Below are positions 1 through 11,033 of a DNA stretch of 64,000 nt, piece by piece (position 1 is the stretch's first letter; each line of letters starts with the position of its first letter). Source of the stretch: Bromus sterilis (lineage: Eukaryota > Streptophyta > Magnoliopsida > Poales > Poaceae); assembly GCA_950022295.1 (NCBI GenBank), contig OX465598.1:169526001-169590000 (forward strand), in the 5' to 3' direction. The notes beneath the pieces were generated by a model. That model had not been told where the DNA came from. It saw only the letters and a program-made list of their open reading frames with translations, and did no database searches. The translations under genes and the position numbers were made by a program.

Positions 1-395
1 CAAAACGCGGCGATCTGCTTTCTTTTTGTTTGGTCTGGATTGATTATGTCATTACCTTATTGATAGGTCTGATTTCGTTAGTTTGGATGTTCTATTGGAT
101 GGTTCTTCTAACGTTTCCTATGTTGGCAAGGTTGCGTGTGGTTGTGCAACTGGTTCTTCCGCTGGTTACCTGAGATGAGTTGCCTGGAGGGAGAATTACC
201 CGAACTAATGGACATATGGTGTAGCTGCCTTTCTTTGATCTTATAGTCCTTAACTAATACTCTTCTGATTGATTGACAAGATAAATAGTTGGTACTTTAT
301 GATATATATATACAAGACAAGTAACTGCTATTGAGAAGTATGGTTGTTATTTTTTATTTTATTTTGAAAAACGGAGGCAAAAGATTTGCCTTTTA
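1..395. other. Unassigned flanking sequence
   Basis: AT-rich sequence with no ORF, repeat or motif that I recognise. It ends at the MITE that follows. Confidence 0.4.
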
Positions 396-658
396 TACTT
401 CCTCCATTCCTATTTATAAGTTGTATAGTTTCCTTCAAAAATTCAAACCTAGTTAACTTTGACCAGATTTGTAGATAAATATATTAATGTAAATTATACC
501 AAACTGGTATCATTAGATTCATCTTGAAACATATTTTCATATTGTATTTATTAAATATCATAGATGTTGATATTTTTTGCTATAAATTTGGTCAAAGTTA
601 AAAAAGTTTGACTTTTTAAAGAAAACTATACACCTTATATCAAGGAACAGAGGGAGTA
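396..658. mobile_element. Stowaway-like MITE (Tc1/Mariner type)
   Basis: A 263 bp element flanked by TA. The left end reads tacttcctccattcctattt and the right end is its imperfect inverted copy ending in ggaacagagggagta. The CTCCCTCCGTTCC-type inverted repeat, TA target and lack of coding sequence are hallmarks of grass Stowaway MITEs. It is AT-rich inside and would depend on a mariner transposase supplied elsewhere. Confidence 0.85.
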
Positions 659-860
659 TTAATTAAGAAGGAATAGAGGTATGGTACAACCAGCAAATTA
701 CATGTAGTCTACTCTCCCGTTACAATGTTTCCCAATTTATTTACGCCCGCAGTGATTCAAAGTCTTGCATCTTATTTGATGGTGTTTAGGAGCACAGTAG
801 TGGGAGTGCTTTTGTGGCGGAAAACATGTTCCTTTCATTCCAAATCGTCCAACACATGAG
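659..860. other. Unassigned sequence between MITE and element A
   Basis: About 200 bp with no recognisable gene. Bases 856-860 (atgag) would be the left target-site copy of element A, but the matching right copy is lost with A's other end. Confidence 0.35.
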
Positions 861-2373
861 TGATAACCCACAAGTGTCGGGGATCGCAACAGTCTTCGCG
901 GGTAGGTATAACCCTAATTTATTGATTCGACACAAGTGGAGCCCAAGAATACGTATAAGCCTTAGCAGTTGAGTTGTCAATTCAACCACACCTGAAAAAG
1001 CACTAGACTAGATATTTAGTACCAACGGTCTGTTGATGGGTGTAGCCTTTAGGACTTCCCCAATCACCAACACCACAAATTAGTAACAAGGTAGTAGCAG
1101 TGATGAGAGCAATAGTAAAAACAAAGGCAATGAAGATGAAAGATGGACCGGGTTTCAAGGTTTCACTAGTGGTAACTCTCCAAGCAAAGCATAGGTGTTG
1201 GGTGAACAAATTATAGTTGGGAAATTGACAAAAATGCACTAACTCTAGCCAAATAATAAAACTAGAGCAATCCTAGTCTAAGAACCAAATGTAGGCATGT
1301 GTTCCGTATGTAGTTGTACGTGCTTGCAATAAGAACTTGCACAACATCTTTTGTCCTACCGTCCTGCTACAAATGAGGCCAAAAGGAGCTTACGGAGATT
1401 AAGGTGCTCCTGTCAAAGAGCACCGGAATAAAGCATTAAAACTCAATGAACACATGTGATCCTAAAATTATAGCCCATCCCCTTTGGTGTCCCAAGCTAT
1501 CACCATTGGGATCGCCGGTTCCGGACTATAACAGGTGCATACAACCATAGATAAGATCTAGAACAACAATTATAATCATGCAACCATAACGTGCTCAGAT
1601 CTGAAATCATGCTACTCGTGCACTAGTAACAAGCATTAAGAACAAAAAAATTGTAGCACCAATAATTCATAAACCTCTTAGGACTGAACAAGGTAACAAC
1701 TCATCGGATGCCAACAAACACAACACCAGTTACATCATATCGATCTCAATCATGTAGGGAAGCTCATGAGAACTTTGTATTGAAGATCAAGGGGGAGAGG
1801 ATACCAACAAGCTACTGCCAAGAACCCATAGTCCAAGGAGGAACTACTCACGATCCATCATGGGGTGAAAAAGAGTTGATGAAGATGGCCCCGGGGGCCA
1901 AGGCTCTCTCCGGAAGGGCGCCGGAGCAGGATCCTGGTGACCCCCGAAGCTAGGTTTCGATGGCGGCGGAGATCGGGAGCGCTTCTGGAAACAGAGTTGG
2001 ATATCTCGGTTTTTTTGCGTCACGGGTGAATATATAGGCCAAGGGGGAGTCTGAGGCAGTGCCCAGGTCACCCAAGCAGCCACCTGGCGCGGGTCCTCCC
2101 TGGCCGCGCCGGATGGGCGCCTGGAGCCACCTCCTGACTCCGTCCTCCGGCTGGAGGAATCTTCCGGTGTAAATATTTTTTTAGGAATTTTTGAGCAACT
2201 TCATTTTTGGACTTTTTCTGCATTGCAAAGACAAAACAGGCAGGAACTGGCATTGGGCTCTATATTAGTAGGTTAGTCCAATAAATGATTCAAAATCATG
2301 GCAAAAAGATGTAGCAATGACACAATAAGGGCATGGAACCAGCAAAAATTATAGATACGTTTGAGACGTATCA
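861..2373 (-). repeat. Element A: 3' LTR (minus-oriented gypsy-type LTR)
   Basis: A 1513 bp LTR starting tgataacccacaag and ending gacgtatca, so TG..CA. The reverse complement matches the LTRs of element B at 2404 and 55495. The adjoining bases (2374-2403, catccccaagcttaattcc) are the reverse complement of the polypurine tract region seen at 55481-55494, so this is the 3' LTR of a minus-strand element. From memory the family resembles the Triticeae Sabrina/WHAM group. No coding capacity is seen; ORFs here are shadows. Confidence 0.85.
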
Positions 2374-2403
2374 GCATCCCCAAGCTTAATTCCTGCTCGT
2401 CCT
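2374..2403 (-). mobile_element. Element A internal region, first fragment (PPT end)
   Basis: Thirty bases with the reverse complement of the polypurine tract AAGCTTGGGGATG and of the GAGGACGAGCAGGAATT stretch next to it. Element B inserted here; GTCCT at 2399-2403 is B's left target-site copy, and A resumes after the right copy at 57019-57023. Confidence 0.85.
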
Positions 2404-3384
2404 TGATACGTCTCAAACGTATCTATATTTTTTGCTCGTTTCATGCCCTTTTTGTGTCATTGCTACATCTTTTTTCCATGCTTTTGAATCATTTATTGGA
2501 ATAACCTACTAATATAGAGCCCAGTGCCAGTTTCTGTCTGTTTTGTCTTTGCAATGCAGAAAAAGTCAAAAATGAAGTTGCTCAGAAAATTCCCAAAAAA
2601 TTACCAAATTTTTTTTACATCGGAAGAGTCCTCCAGCCGGAGGACGGAGTCAGGAGGTGGCCCTAGGCCCCCAGGCGCCCTCCCGGTGCGGCCAGGGCCC
2701 ACCCGCGTGGGGTGGCCACCCGGGTGACCTGGGCACCGCCTTGGACTCCCCCTTGGCCTATATATTTTCCCGTGACGCAAAAACCCGAGATATCCAGACG
2801 TCTTTTCCAGAAGCGATCCCGATCTCCGCCGCCATCGAAACCTAGCTTCGGGGGCCACCAAGATCCTTCTCCGGCACCCTGCCGGAGAGGGCCTTGGCCC
2901 CCGGGGTCATCTTCATCAACTCTTCTTCACCCCATGATGGGTCGTGAGTAGTTCCTCCTTGGACTACGGGTTCTTGGTAGTAGCTATGTGGTATCTTCTC
3001 CCCCTTGATCTCCAATACAAAGTTCTCATGAGCTTCCCCACATGATTGAGATCCATATGATGTAATTAGTGTTGTGTTTGTTGGGATCCGATGAGTTGTT
3101 ACCTTGTTCAGTCCTAAGAGGTTTATGAATTATTGTTGCTGCAATTTTGTTGTTCCTAATGCTTGTTACTAGTGCACGAGTAGCATGATTTCAGATCTGA
3201 TCCCGCTATGGTTGCATGATTATAATTGTTGTTCTAGATCTTATCTACGGTTGTATTCACCTATTATAGTCCGGAACCGGCGATCCTAATGGTGACAGCT
3301 TCGGTCACCAAAGGGGATGGGCTATAATTTGAGGATCACATGTGTTCATAGAATGTTAATGCTTTGTTCCGGTGCTCTTTGACT
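2404..3384 (+). repeat. Element B 5' LTR, part 1
   Basis: First 981 bp of B's 5' LTR, starting tgatacgtctcaaacgtatc. It contains a GC-rich stretch at about 2630-2760 and TATATATT at 2759-2766, a plausible core promoter. The LTR is broken at ctctttga (about 3375-3382) by the hAT transposon and resumes at 28379. Confidence 0.85.
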
Positions 3385-3596
3385 CAGGCTGGCAATGGGG
3401 ATTACCCAGCAGTGTATTGCCTTCCCATCCCCGTGCCCGTGACACCATTTCAGTTTCATCCCCATCCCCATCCCCGCTCACGGGGAAATAAATTTTCCCA
3501 TCCCTGTCCCCATCGGGTTAACTTCCCCACCGGGAACCCCATGGGGAAAGTAATGTACATCATTTCAACAAAAACAAACCTCATTTTACCCAAAAA

Positions 3597-3960
3597 ACAG
3601 CAGCACTTCAGCACAACAGACATCAACATTTCAGCACAACAAATAGCAGCACTTCAGCACAACAAACAGCAGCACTTCAGCACAACAAACAGCCGCACTT
3701 CAGCACAACAAACAGCAGCTTTTGAACTGGATAGCAGCATTTGAACTAAACAGCAACACTTCAGCAAATCATTTCAACATAATAAACAGCAGCACTTCAA
3801 GTGTTCAGCACATCAAACAGCAGCATTTCAACTAAACAGCAACACTTCAGCTAAATAACAACATTTCAGGAAATCTTTACAACATAACAAACAGAAGCAC
3901 TTCAGCTGTTCAACACATCATCTCAACAAATAAACCAGCAGCACTTAAGTCATACAAGTA
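3597..3960. repeat. Imperfect tandem repeat in hAT 3' region
   Basis: A degenerate array of about 20 bp units built from 'aacagcagcacttcagcaca'. The best units are at 3597-3720; later units decay into cagcaacacttcag variants up to about 3960. It lies between the transposase stop and the left terminus. It is not a CRISPR array: units are contiguous with no unique spacers. Confidence 0.75.
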
Positions 3961-6327
3961 TCTCACAGCTCACAAACTTAAGGACATCACAATTAAAAGT
4001 TTACACACAAATTTAAGCAAATGTCTTTGCAACTAAAAGAAGAATAGCATGCCATCAATGCTTGAACTTGAACATGGCAGGTGGAGCTTCCACATCTCGC
4101 TTCTTCATGAAGAATCAAGAACAACTTTCCAGATCTGGTGGGGGCAAAACCTACATAAGAACAAGATATGAGATCACACACATAATTTAAAACTTTGAAA
4201 CTATGCACATGAGTAGTAATAGCAATGAGGATTTACTGCACCTCTTGATTATCTTGGAGACAAGTCCAGAAGCTTATTGAGTTGCCATTGTTTCCATCTA
4301 CAAGAGCACAATGTAGTATAAGCGGACATGTAAAGAAACATGGCAGCAATATGATCATGAATAAATTAAAACACACACACACCTTTATATTTGTTCCTTA
4401 TCCAATCTTCTGAGAACATAAGAGCCTCTAACATTTCTGGAGTAAGACTACAACGATGATCACTTAGAACTCTACCACTTGTGCTGAATGCTGATTCTGA
4501 AGCAACGGTGCTGACCGGAATTGCAAATATGTCACGGGCTAGCATCCGCAAAGTAGGATAGCGTGCTCCAGCCACTTTCCACCAATCCAAGACATTAAAA
4601 TGTTCTTTTGTAAGTGGAACTAGCTCATCTTCCAAGTGGCGGTATAACTCAGATTTCATCCTAAAGATTGCTGGTCTTTTTTTAGCAACGCGGTCATGGA
4701 AGAGTGACATAAGGGCTGGGGCTTGCATTCAAGAAAGAGAGGAAGTAGGGGCTGATTCATCATCATCCTTCTCAACATTGTATTCCTCTAACAATTGGCA
4801 TAATTTGGTAACTAAATTTTCCACATACCCCTCATATTCCGGGGAAGAAGGGTTGACACCATGCAACATTGCAAAGCAAACAAGCAACATTTCATTTTTG
4901 TAGCGAGGATCTAGAATTGTAGCCATCCCCATTAGACTTTGAATATCAGTCCAATATTTATTAAACTTCTCTTTCATGCTAGCTGACATGGCTTCTATCA
5001 CATCATTGCCACATGTTGACCATTGCCTCATGTTCATTTTGAGCTCACAAATCTTTGGAAAATATATGTTGGCTGTTACATAATTGATTCCAGAAAACAG
5101 TTCGGTGATGTCAAAGAACAACCGCAACCTCTCTACTAAATGCATGGCAAAATCCCATTCTTCCTCACTAGGGAGACTCTCATATTGTCTGTCAACCATG
5201 TTTAATCTCACAAAAACAGATCTATATGGGAGAGCCACACTAAGCATTGTGAAAGTTGAATTCCAGATAGTTTTGCAATCAAGTATTAGCCTTCTAGTAA
5301 TTTTGACCTTTTGATACTTTGATATTTCATCAAACTTCTCTACTCTATTTGGTGTAGCAGTCCAATAGGCAACACTATCTCTAATCTTTTCTATGGCTGG
5401 TTTCATAACATCTAAGCCATCTTTGAAAATCAGATTCAATATATGTGCACAACAACGCATGTGAAGCAAAGTACCTTTGAGCATGAGCTTAGTTTTTTCC
5501 AATCTTGGTCACTCACAATTCAACCATCTTGTCATTAGTGGTGCAATTGTCGACCGTCACAGCTGATAGCTTCTCATCAAGATTCCAAGATATCAAAGTT
5601 TCATGAAGTTCTTCAGCTATAACTCCTGCTGTGTGAGGAGTTGGCACATAAATAAACCTACATAACCAGCAAGTATACTTTAGAACATGATCAATACTAA
5701 CAACAACATGTACAACATAAGACAACATCATATATTGAAAAGAACACATGCTATACTAACAAAATAGCAGCACATGTTCATAAGACAACATCATATTTTA
5801 ACAAGAGCACATGCTATACTAACAAAACAGCAGTACAAGTTCATATACTTCATGATAACACTCTGTAACAGCCCAGATTTCACAAAACTAAAATTTTTGT
5901 TTTCGGTGTGAATTGTTTGATTGTCTGATTTGTTTGCGGTGTTTGCATCCCCTATTTATCGATCGGCGATTATTTTTCCCCTCTTATCTCGTATCGGACG
6001 GAGACCGACCCCTTCCCACCATGGCACACGACCTGTGCGACACCGGGTTTCACCCGAGCACCGTCGCAACCGACACAAGTCCAGCCAGCGCCAACGGAAC
6101 GAAAACCCCGTTTAATAATTAAACGGGATATTTTTATAGCGCGCTGGAAAGTGTTCTCGGAACGGTTCCAGTGCGAGGTAAATTCCTCAGGCTCGACGCA
6201 CTGATCGCGCAGTTCGAAGTTTTACCCGAATCGGAGGTACTGCGGACCCCCGGCGGTCAGAAACGTGAGCACCGCGCGCGCGAGAGAAAAACCGGGGATG
6301 TTTTTGCAAACTGCCAGCCACCTGGGC

Positions 6328-6336
6328 TATAAAAAG
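6328..6336 (+). promoter_or_regulatory. TATA box of solo LTR 1
   Basis: TATAAAAAG, followed by a leader with no ATG until 6495, the start of the predicted LTR ORF. A clear plant core-promoter match inside an LTR; start of transcription is inferred about 30 bp downstream. Confidence 0.65.
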
Positions 6337-6494
6337 ACCACCACCCCACTTAGGGTTTCCCCTAAGCACCTAGGCAGCCACCAGCCCCAGATCTGGCACA
6401 AAAACACCCCATTTTCGCAGTTTTATCCCCATTTTCGCTCAAACCCTAGCCCTAGGCGATCTGGACCGTCAGATCTGGCGATCCAACGGCCCAG

Positions 6495-9285
6495 ATGCGC
6501 CTGGCTTCCCACCAACCGCCTACTCTCTCCTACCTCCAGCCCGCGGGCGCGCCCGCGCCGCCCCCTGCTCCGGCCGGCGAGCCGAGCCACCGCGCCAACG
6601 ACGGCGAGCCCCCCCCCAGGTCACGGCCGCCGTGCCCTCTCCTCCTCCTTCCCTCTCCCTCTCTTCTTCTCTCCTCTCTCTCCTTAATCCCTTCTCTTCT
6701 TCTTCCCGTAGCTGCAGCGCAATGGAGCTCGGCCATGGAGCTCGGGACCTCCCGCTCCGCGCCTTGGGACCTCGCCGGCGACCTTCAACGGCCGGATACG
6801 CGGCCCCTCGACCCCCTGCAGTCCCGGCCCGCCTCGCCTGCTGCTCTTCGTCGGAGAGCCGCCGGGGCAGCCGCCGTCGCTGCGTCCAGCCGACGGGACG
6901 AGGACGAGCTGCCCCGTCCGATCCAGCCGCCACAGCCGCCCGTGGTGGGCCGGCGCGCCCACTGCGCCCCACGGCCCAGCGCGCCAGAGGGCCCAGCTGG
7001 CCACCCGAGCCAGGCCGCCAGCCCCTCCCAGCCCGCCGACCTGGGCCAGGCCCAGCTAGGTGAGGCTGCCCCCCCTTTTTATTTCATTTTTTATTTTTTT
7101 ATTAGTTCTGGTTTTTTTTCTGTTGGGCCCAATAGCACTAGTTTCGGCCCGTTTAGTTTTTTTTCTGCTAGTTTTTTTTATTAATTTTGGCAGATTGTGT
7201 TGTTGTTTTGCGATGCTTATAACTTTTCACCGGTAGCTCCGATGGAGACGCTTTCTACATGAAAGTTGCTCCGTTTTGCGCGTATATTATTAAAATGTTG
7301 TTTGTTGCCATGTTTGACTTTGTTTACATGTTGTTTGACTGCTAATTACACAGCTTTCCACTGTAAACTGCAATTGCAATAACTTTTTAACCGTTGCTCT
7401 GTTTAAAATGTTTCTTATATGTAACTTCACTAGAATTGCATGTAGATTGTGTTTTTGCTGCTGTTGCTTGATAATAACAAATATAAAATATGTTTAGGGG
7501 AAAAACAGTACTAAATGCAATAAATATCGTGGGGTCCGCAATAGTTCCAATGTGTAGGTTTCACCCCCACTTAAAATGACTAGTATAGATAGTTTATTTA
7601 AGCTTAACCTTTTGCCATGTTTGCGTGCTATGCCATGCTTGCTTGAGTTGCCATGTTAACAACCTTTGTTGATCACCTGTTGCTAAACAACTTGAACCAC
7701 CGAAAACGTGCGGTATCATCGTGTGTGACGAGTACTCCACTTAAATTGTTAGTAACCCCTCTCGACGGTAGGTGCGATGTCTCGTGTTGCTTCGTGTTGA
7801 TGCTTGCTCGTGTTTGCCTCGTAGTAATAGATGCTTGCTCGTTGATTGCTTTCCAGTGTTTACCCTCTTGTGTGCTTCCGCGGGTACCTCTCGGAGACGA
7901 TGCGAGCTTGCGATCAACTACACCTTCAGAACCCGACTTATCAACAGGCAAGGACTATACATTACTTATGATCCATTCTATTTCAACCAGCGGTATGCAT
8001 GCTAGTCTAGGTTAGGCTCGATGTTTGATCCTACCACATGTTTACAACCTCTTTCAAACCGATACAGCCATGTCCCCTCCCAGCAAACCATGTACTGCTA
8101 TGTTACTATTGCTCGTTGCTCAGCCCCTGCTTAGTATGCATGCTTAGGATTCTATGATGTTACCCTGTTACTCCTTGGGTTGGGATATCACATTATTATA
8201 TTGTTGTTGATGATATGATTATTATAAATGTTGACTATTCTCGACGAAGGATGGAAGGTCTAGGCTATCCCGCCCCGACGCTTTGTTCCATTCGAGTAAC
8301 CTAGGATCCGAGTTCCGGGTATTGGTTTTAAGACTGAGCGTGCCTAACCGCGTGTGGGATTTTATGGGGTCACCTTTTCTTACCTATATAGCTTCAAGCA
8401 TTTCTAGTGGTGGCCCAAGCTGATTTTACCTTTTGAAACCGTGTGTGTGCTGGTCGTACGCCAGTAGTTTTCAAACAACCCGGGCCAGCGGAGACATGGT
8501 TTCTCTTGTTGGTCCACCCCAGGGAGCTAGGGGGTTGTCCACATCTGTTTGGGCAACTAACCCGACCTCATCCAGACGGTAGAGGCCGATTCGAGAGCGC
8601 GGCCGTCTTTTGAGTTGGGTGTCGACTCACCGGGGGCCACCCGGATTTGTTCGTTGTTAGTTACAGGGACCTGTCGTTTCGGATCTCTTGGAACTAAATC
8701 ATAAAATGGTTGCCTGTGATTGGTAGCAACTGAGAGAGATGGGCGAGCGTGCGGAGCCTTGTAATGGGCAGTTGGTACACCCCTGCAGGGTTAAATCTTT
8801 TCGAGAAGCCGTGTCCACGGTTATGGACGACTTGAGACCTACTCCTTGTTCATAGACAACAACAGCTGAGATAATCTTAATATAATTTGATCAATGTGTG
8901 TGTGCCTTGACTGCTTCTTCTTCGTCGGGATGCGAAGAGGAGGACAAGGATAGGATAGGTGTTATGTTTGCGTTGTAGTTGATAGCAAGACTTGTTGGAG
9001 GCGATTCCTCATCGAATGCTTGGCTTCTTATCTTACTCTCTAGATCGTTAGCCACTTCATAAATGCTAGTGCGGCAGCAACCTCACCACTTACCCCTTCC
9101 TTACCGTAAACTACTAGTTGTCCTAGAATGACGAGTGATGAAGTCCTTGCTGGGTCAGATGGCCACTACAGTTGGATGCTGAGTACCTCTGTACTCATGA
9201 TACTACCCCCAAACTCTTTTCAGGGTTCTTGATCGACAACAGGTGTGGTGATCGACGTTTCACGTGGAGACTCGACGACGACTAG
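6495..9285 (+). CDS. Predicted three-exon LTR-embedded ORF (solo LTR 1)
   Basis: Function unknown. The first ATG below the TATA box (6495) opens a 188-codon frame ending at a GT donor (cagctag|gtgag, exon 6495-7059). Exon 2 is 7897-7947, with acidic residues, ending at a GC donor (acag|gcaag). Exon 3 is 9224-9285 after tctttTCAG and ends with FTWRLDDD and a stop. Lengths 565, 51 and 62 nt keep one frame, about 225 aa. Exon 1 is proline/alanine/arginine rich. The exon order, phase-1 second intron, GC donor and acidic tail recur in three other LTR families in this window. The exon 2 acceptor (ctcggag|AC) is weak. No transcript evidence is available here. Confidence 0.45.
8775..8832 (+). promoter_or_regulatory. 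Palindrome-rich intron block, solo LTR 1
   Basis: Carries ACACCCCTGCAGGGTTAA, then CTTTTCGAGAAG (a one-mismatch palindrome) and GTCC...GGAC. The same ordered elements occur in all other long LTRs of the window, always in the second intron of the predicted LTR gene and here about 390 bp before the last exon. Function unknown. Confidence 0.55.
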
Positions 9286-10490
9286 TTAGGCGGATCCCGG
9301 CGGAGGGCCTGGACCCTTGCGGTTATGGGGATCGATGTTTTCTCTTTGCCACTAGGCATATGCTTGTAGTTTGTACTCAGACATGTATCTTCCGGTGTTG
9401 TATTATATTTAAGGCAGTTGCATGCCGATTGTATGAGATGTTGTATCATGTATCTGTAATGTTGTGATATCATGTTGGAAATCCGGGGCATATGACTTTG
9501 TCATATGTCGCGGTGGGACCGATATGTGCTTCGTCCCCGGATCTGGATGGAAACATCTAGATCTGGAACAGTACAGCATATCGGGCCTTACACACTCCTA
9601 AGCTTCCAAGAATCATCAACGAAATGGGTTGTGATTGCCATATAACCCTTTTTTGGTTGTCGGCTGTCCACATATCAGTAGTAATGGCTACTCTAGATTT
9701 ATTTCTAGCCATATACTCAATAGCCTTCTACCTTTCAGCTTTGTATGCATCTAGAATATCCTTTCTACAAATGAAATAGACACTAGTTAGTAGTCACATA
9801 TTGAAGAAGGTTATCAATATGGCAATTCATATCAAAAAAGAATAAAAAAATCTACCTAATAGTGTTTCTTGTCGCCATTTTAAATAACGGTTGAAGAGCA
9901 CTAACAAATCTTTGAAAACCTGCATGGTCGACTATAGATAAGGGATACTCATGCACCACAATCATGGATGCTAGCTCCCTTCTAGAAAGATCTTGATCGA
10001 ATGTGTAGTTCTCTACGGCTGCTTTTCCTTGGCTAGCAGAACTAAATCTCAAAGATGGTTGACTAAGGGTTTTACCATTGCTCTTGATCTTTTTCAAAAC
10101 ACAAATACCTAAGTGGTAACGAAGATGCTTGGTCCCATTCTTTGGGTCGCCTCCAAGTGGCTTATTGCAATGAATACACTTCGCCTTCCACTCTCCCGCA
10201 ACCTTAACTCTCTTGAACTCATCCCACATAGTCGAGGTAAGTTTTCTTTTAGAAGGAACTTCCTCAATTTCTTCCTCCTCTTCAGCCCCATCTTCTACTG
10301 CTTTGTTCCCTGCAACCCCAACTTCCTCTTCATCATAAATAAGAACAACTTATGTCTCCTCTGCAAACTCATGATAATCAACGGACTCGTCGAAGTCAGC
10401 ATCATCTTCCATGTGATCATCTTGAGGCGCACTTCCAGTCCCTGAATATGCAACTACATCATTGTTCTTGCCACCACTTTCTGTTGACAT

Positions 10491-11033
10491 GATGCCACTG
10501 TAAATGTGAAAATAACAACTATGCATTAATAACTATGTGACTGCATATGTTCCTACACGGCTACACACAACCTAGGTAGTGGACTAGTGCAAGATTTGAC
10601 GGATTCTCACCCAACCTCTGAGTTCTTGCCGTTCATGGACGTGGATGGACTTGCACGGTTCTTGCCGGTGATTGAAGATGATGGACTTGGTGGAGGCTTG
10701 CCGGTGACCGAAGGGGATGTACTGGATGGAGGGTTCAGTTTCGGGGGCCGTCCTCCTCCTCTCCCAGTGCTCCCACGGCCAGCTCATCCTCCACCCCTCA
10801 CTGCTCGAGTGCCGGTGGTGGGAAGAGTAGAAGTCAGACAAGGGGAAGCTCGCGTGGGAGGCCTGGCTCGCGTCATGGCCTCAAGGGGAGCTCGGTGGGA
10901 TGCACAGAGGGCTTGCAAAGGTCGTGGTCGTCGCGCTGGAGGCGGCCGGCGGGAAGTGGCCGGCGGGCGCGGGCAGTGGCCGGCGGGCGCGGTCAGTGGC
11001 GGACGAAGGCCGATGGGATCTGGAGGAAGCGAG
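10491..11033 (-). other. hAT 5' leader region, proximal part
   Basis: GC-rich sequence just upstream (minus strand) of the transposase ATG. It continues across the copia insertion at 27905-28370. The long plus-strand frame here (10587-11192) has no recognisable domain and runs into the copia LTR, so I treat it as a shadow. Confidence 0.55.

Larger units (their letters stand above)
5864..9592 (+). repeat. Solo LTR 1 (3.7 kb, long-LTR gypsy family)
   Basis: Starts TGTAACAGCCC and ends GGGCCTTACA, with a perfect 5 bp duplication CACTC at 5859-5863 and 9593-9597. No internal domain follows, so this is a solo LTR left by LTR-LTR recombination. It shares ends and several internal blocks (for example at 8240-8360 and 8775-8832) with the chromovirus LTRs at 28823 and 42573 but is clearly diverged. 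It sits in exon 2 of the hAT transposase. Confidence 0.92.
4115..10490 (-). pseudogene. hAT transposase, five-exon fossil gene
   Basis: Reading the minus strand: exon 1 10490-9856 starts ATG, is acidic, then carries a BED zinc finger (MWDEF..., C-x2-C, H-x-H pattern near KCIHC and HLRYHLGIC); exon 2 9764-9593, continuing at 5858-5849 after the solo LTR, has the TTDMWT catalytic-domain motif; exon 3 5657-4383 contains HMRCCAHILNL, the rest of the RNase H-like fold and the C-terminal dimerisation domain (IPVSTVASESAFSTSGR); exons 4 (4297-4242) and 5 (4150-4115) finish the tail. Splice sites are GT-AG and keep frame. Lesions: TAA 10350-10352, TAG 9728-9730, a lost base near 9650, TGA 5513-5515, an extra base near 5500, TGA 4729-4731, plus the LTR insertion. 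The original enzyme would have excised and inserted the element. Confidence 0.85.

Noticed and set aside
1708..2951. Short ORFs in the LTRs of elements A and B
   Set aside because: Low-complexity proline/arginine frames in inverted copies of one LTR, broken differently in each copy.
3597..3960. CRISPR-like repeat array
   Set aside because: Eukaryotic transposon context, contiguous imperfect units and no spacers.
4366..5502. Domesticated hAT-derived host gene
   Set aside because: Multiple stops, frameshifts and an LTR insertion in the reading frame; terminal repeats are still present, so it is a dead transposon.
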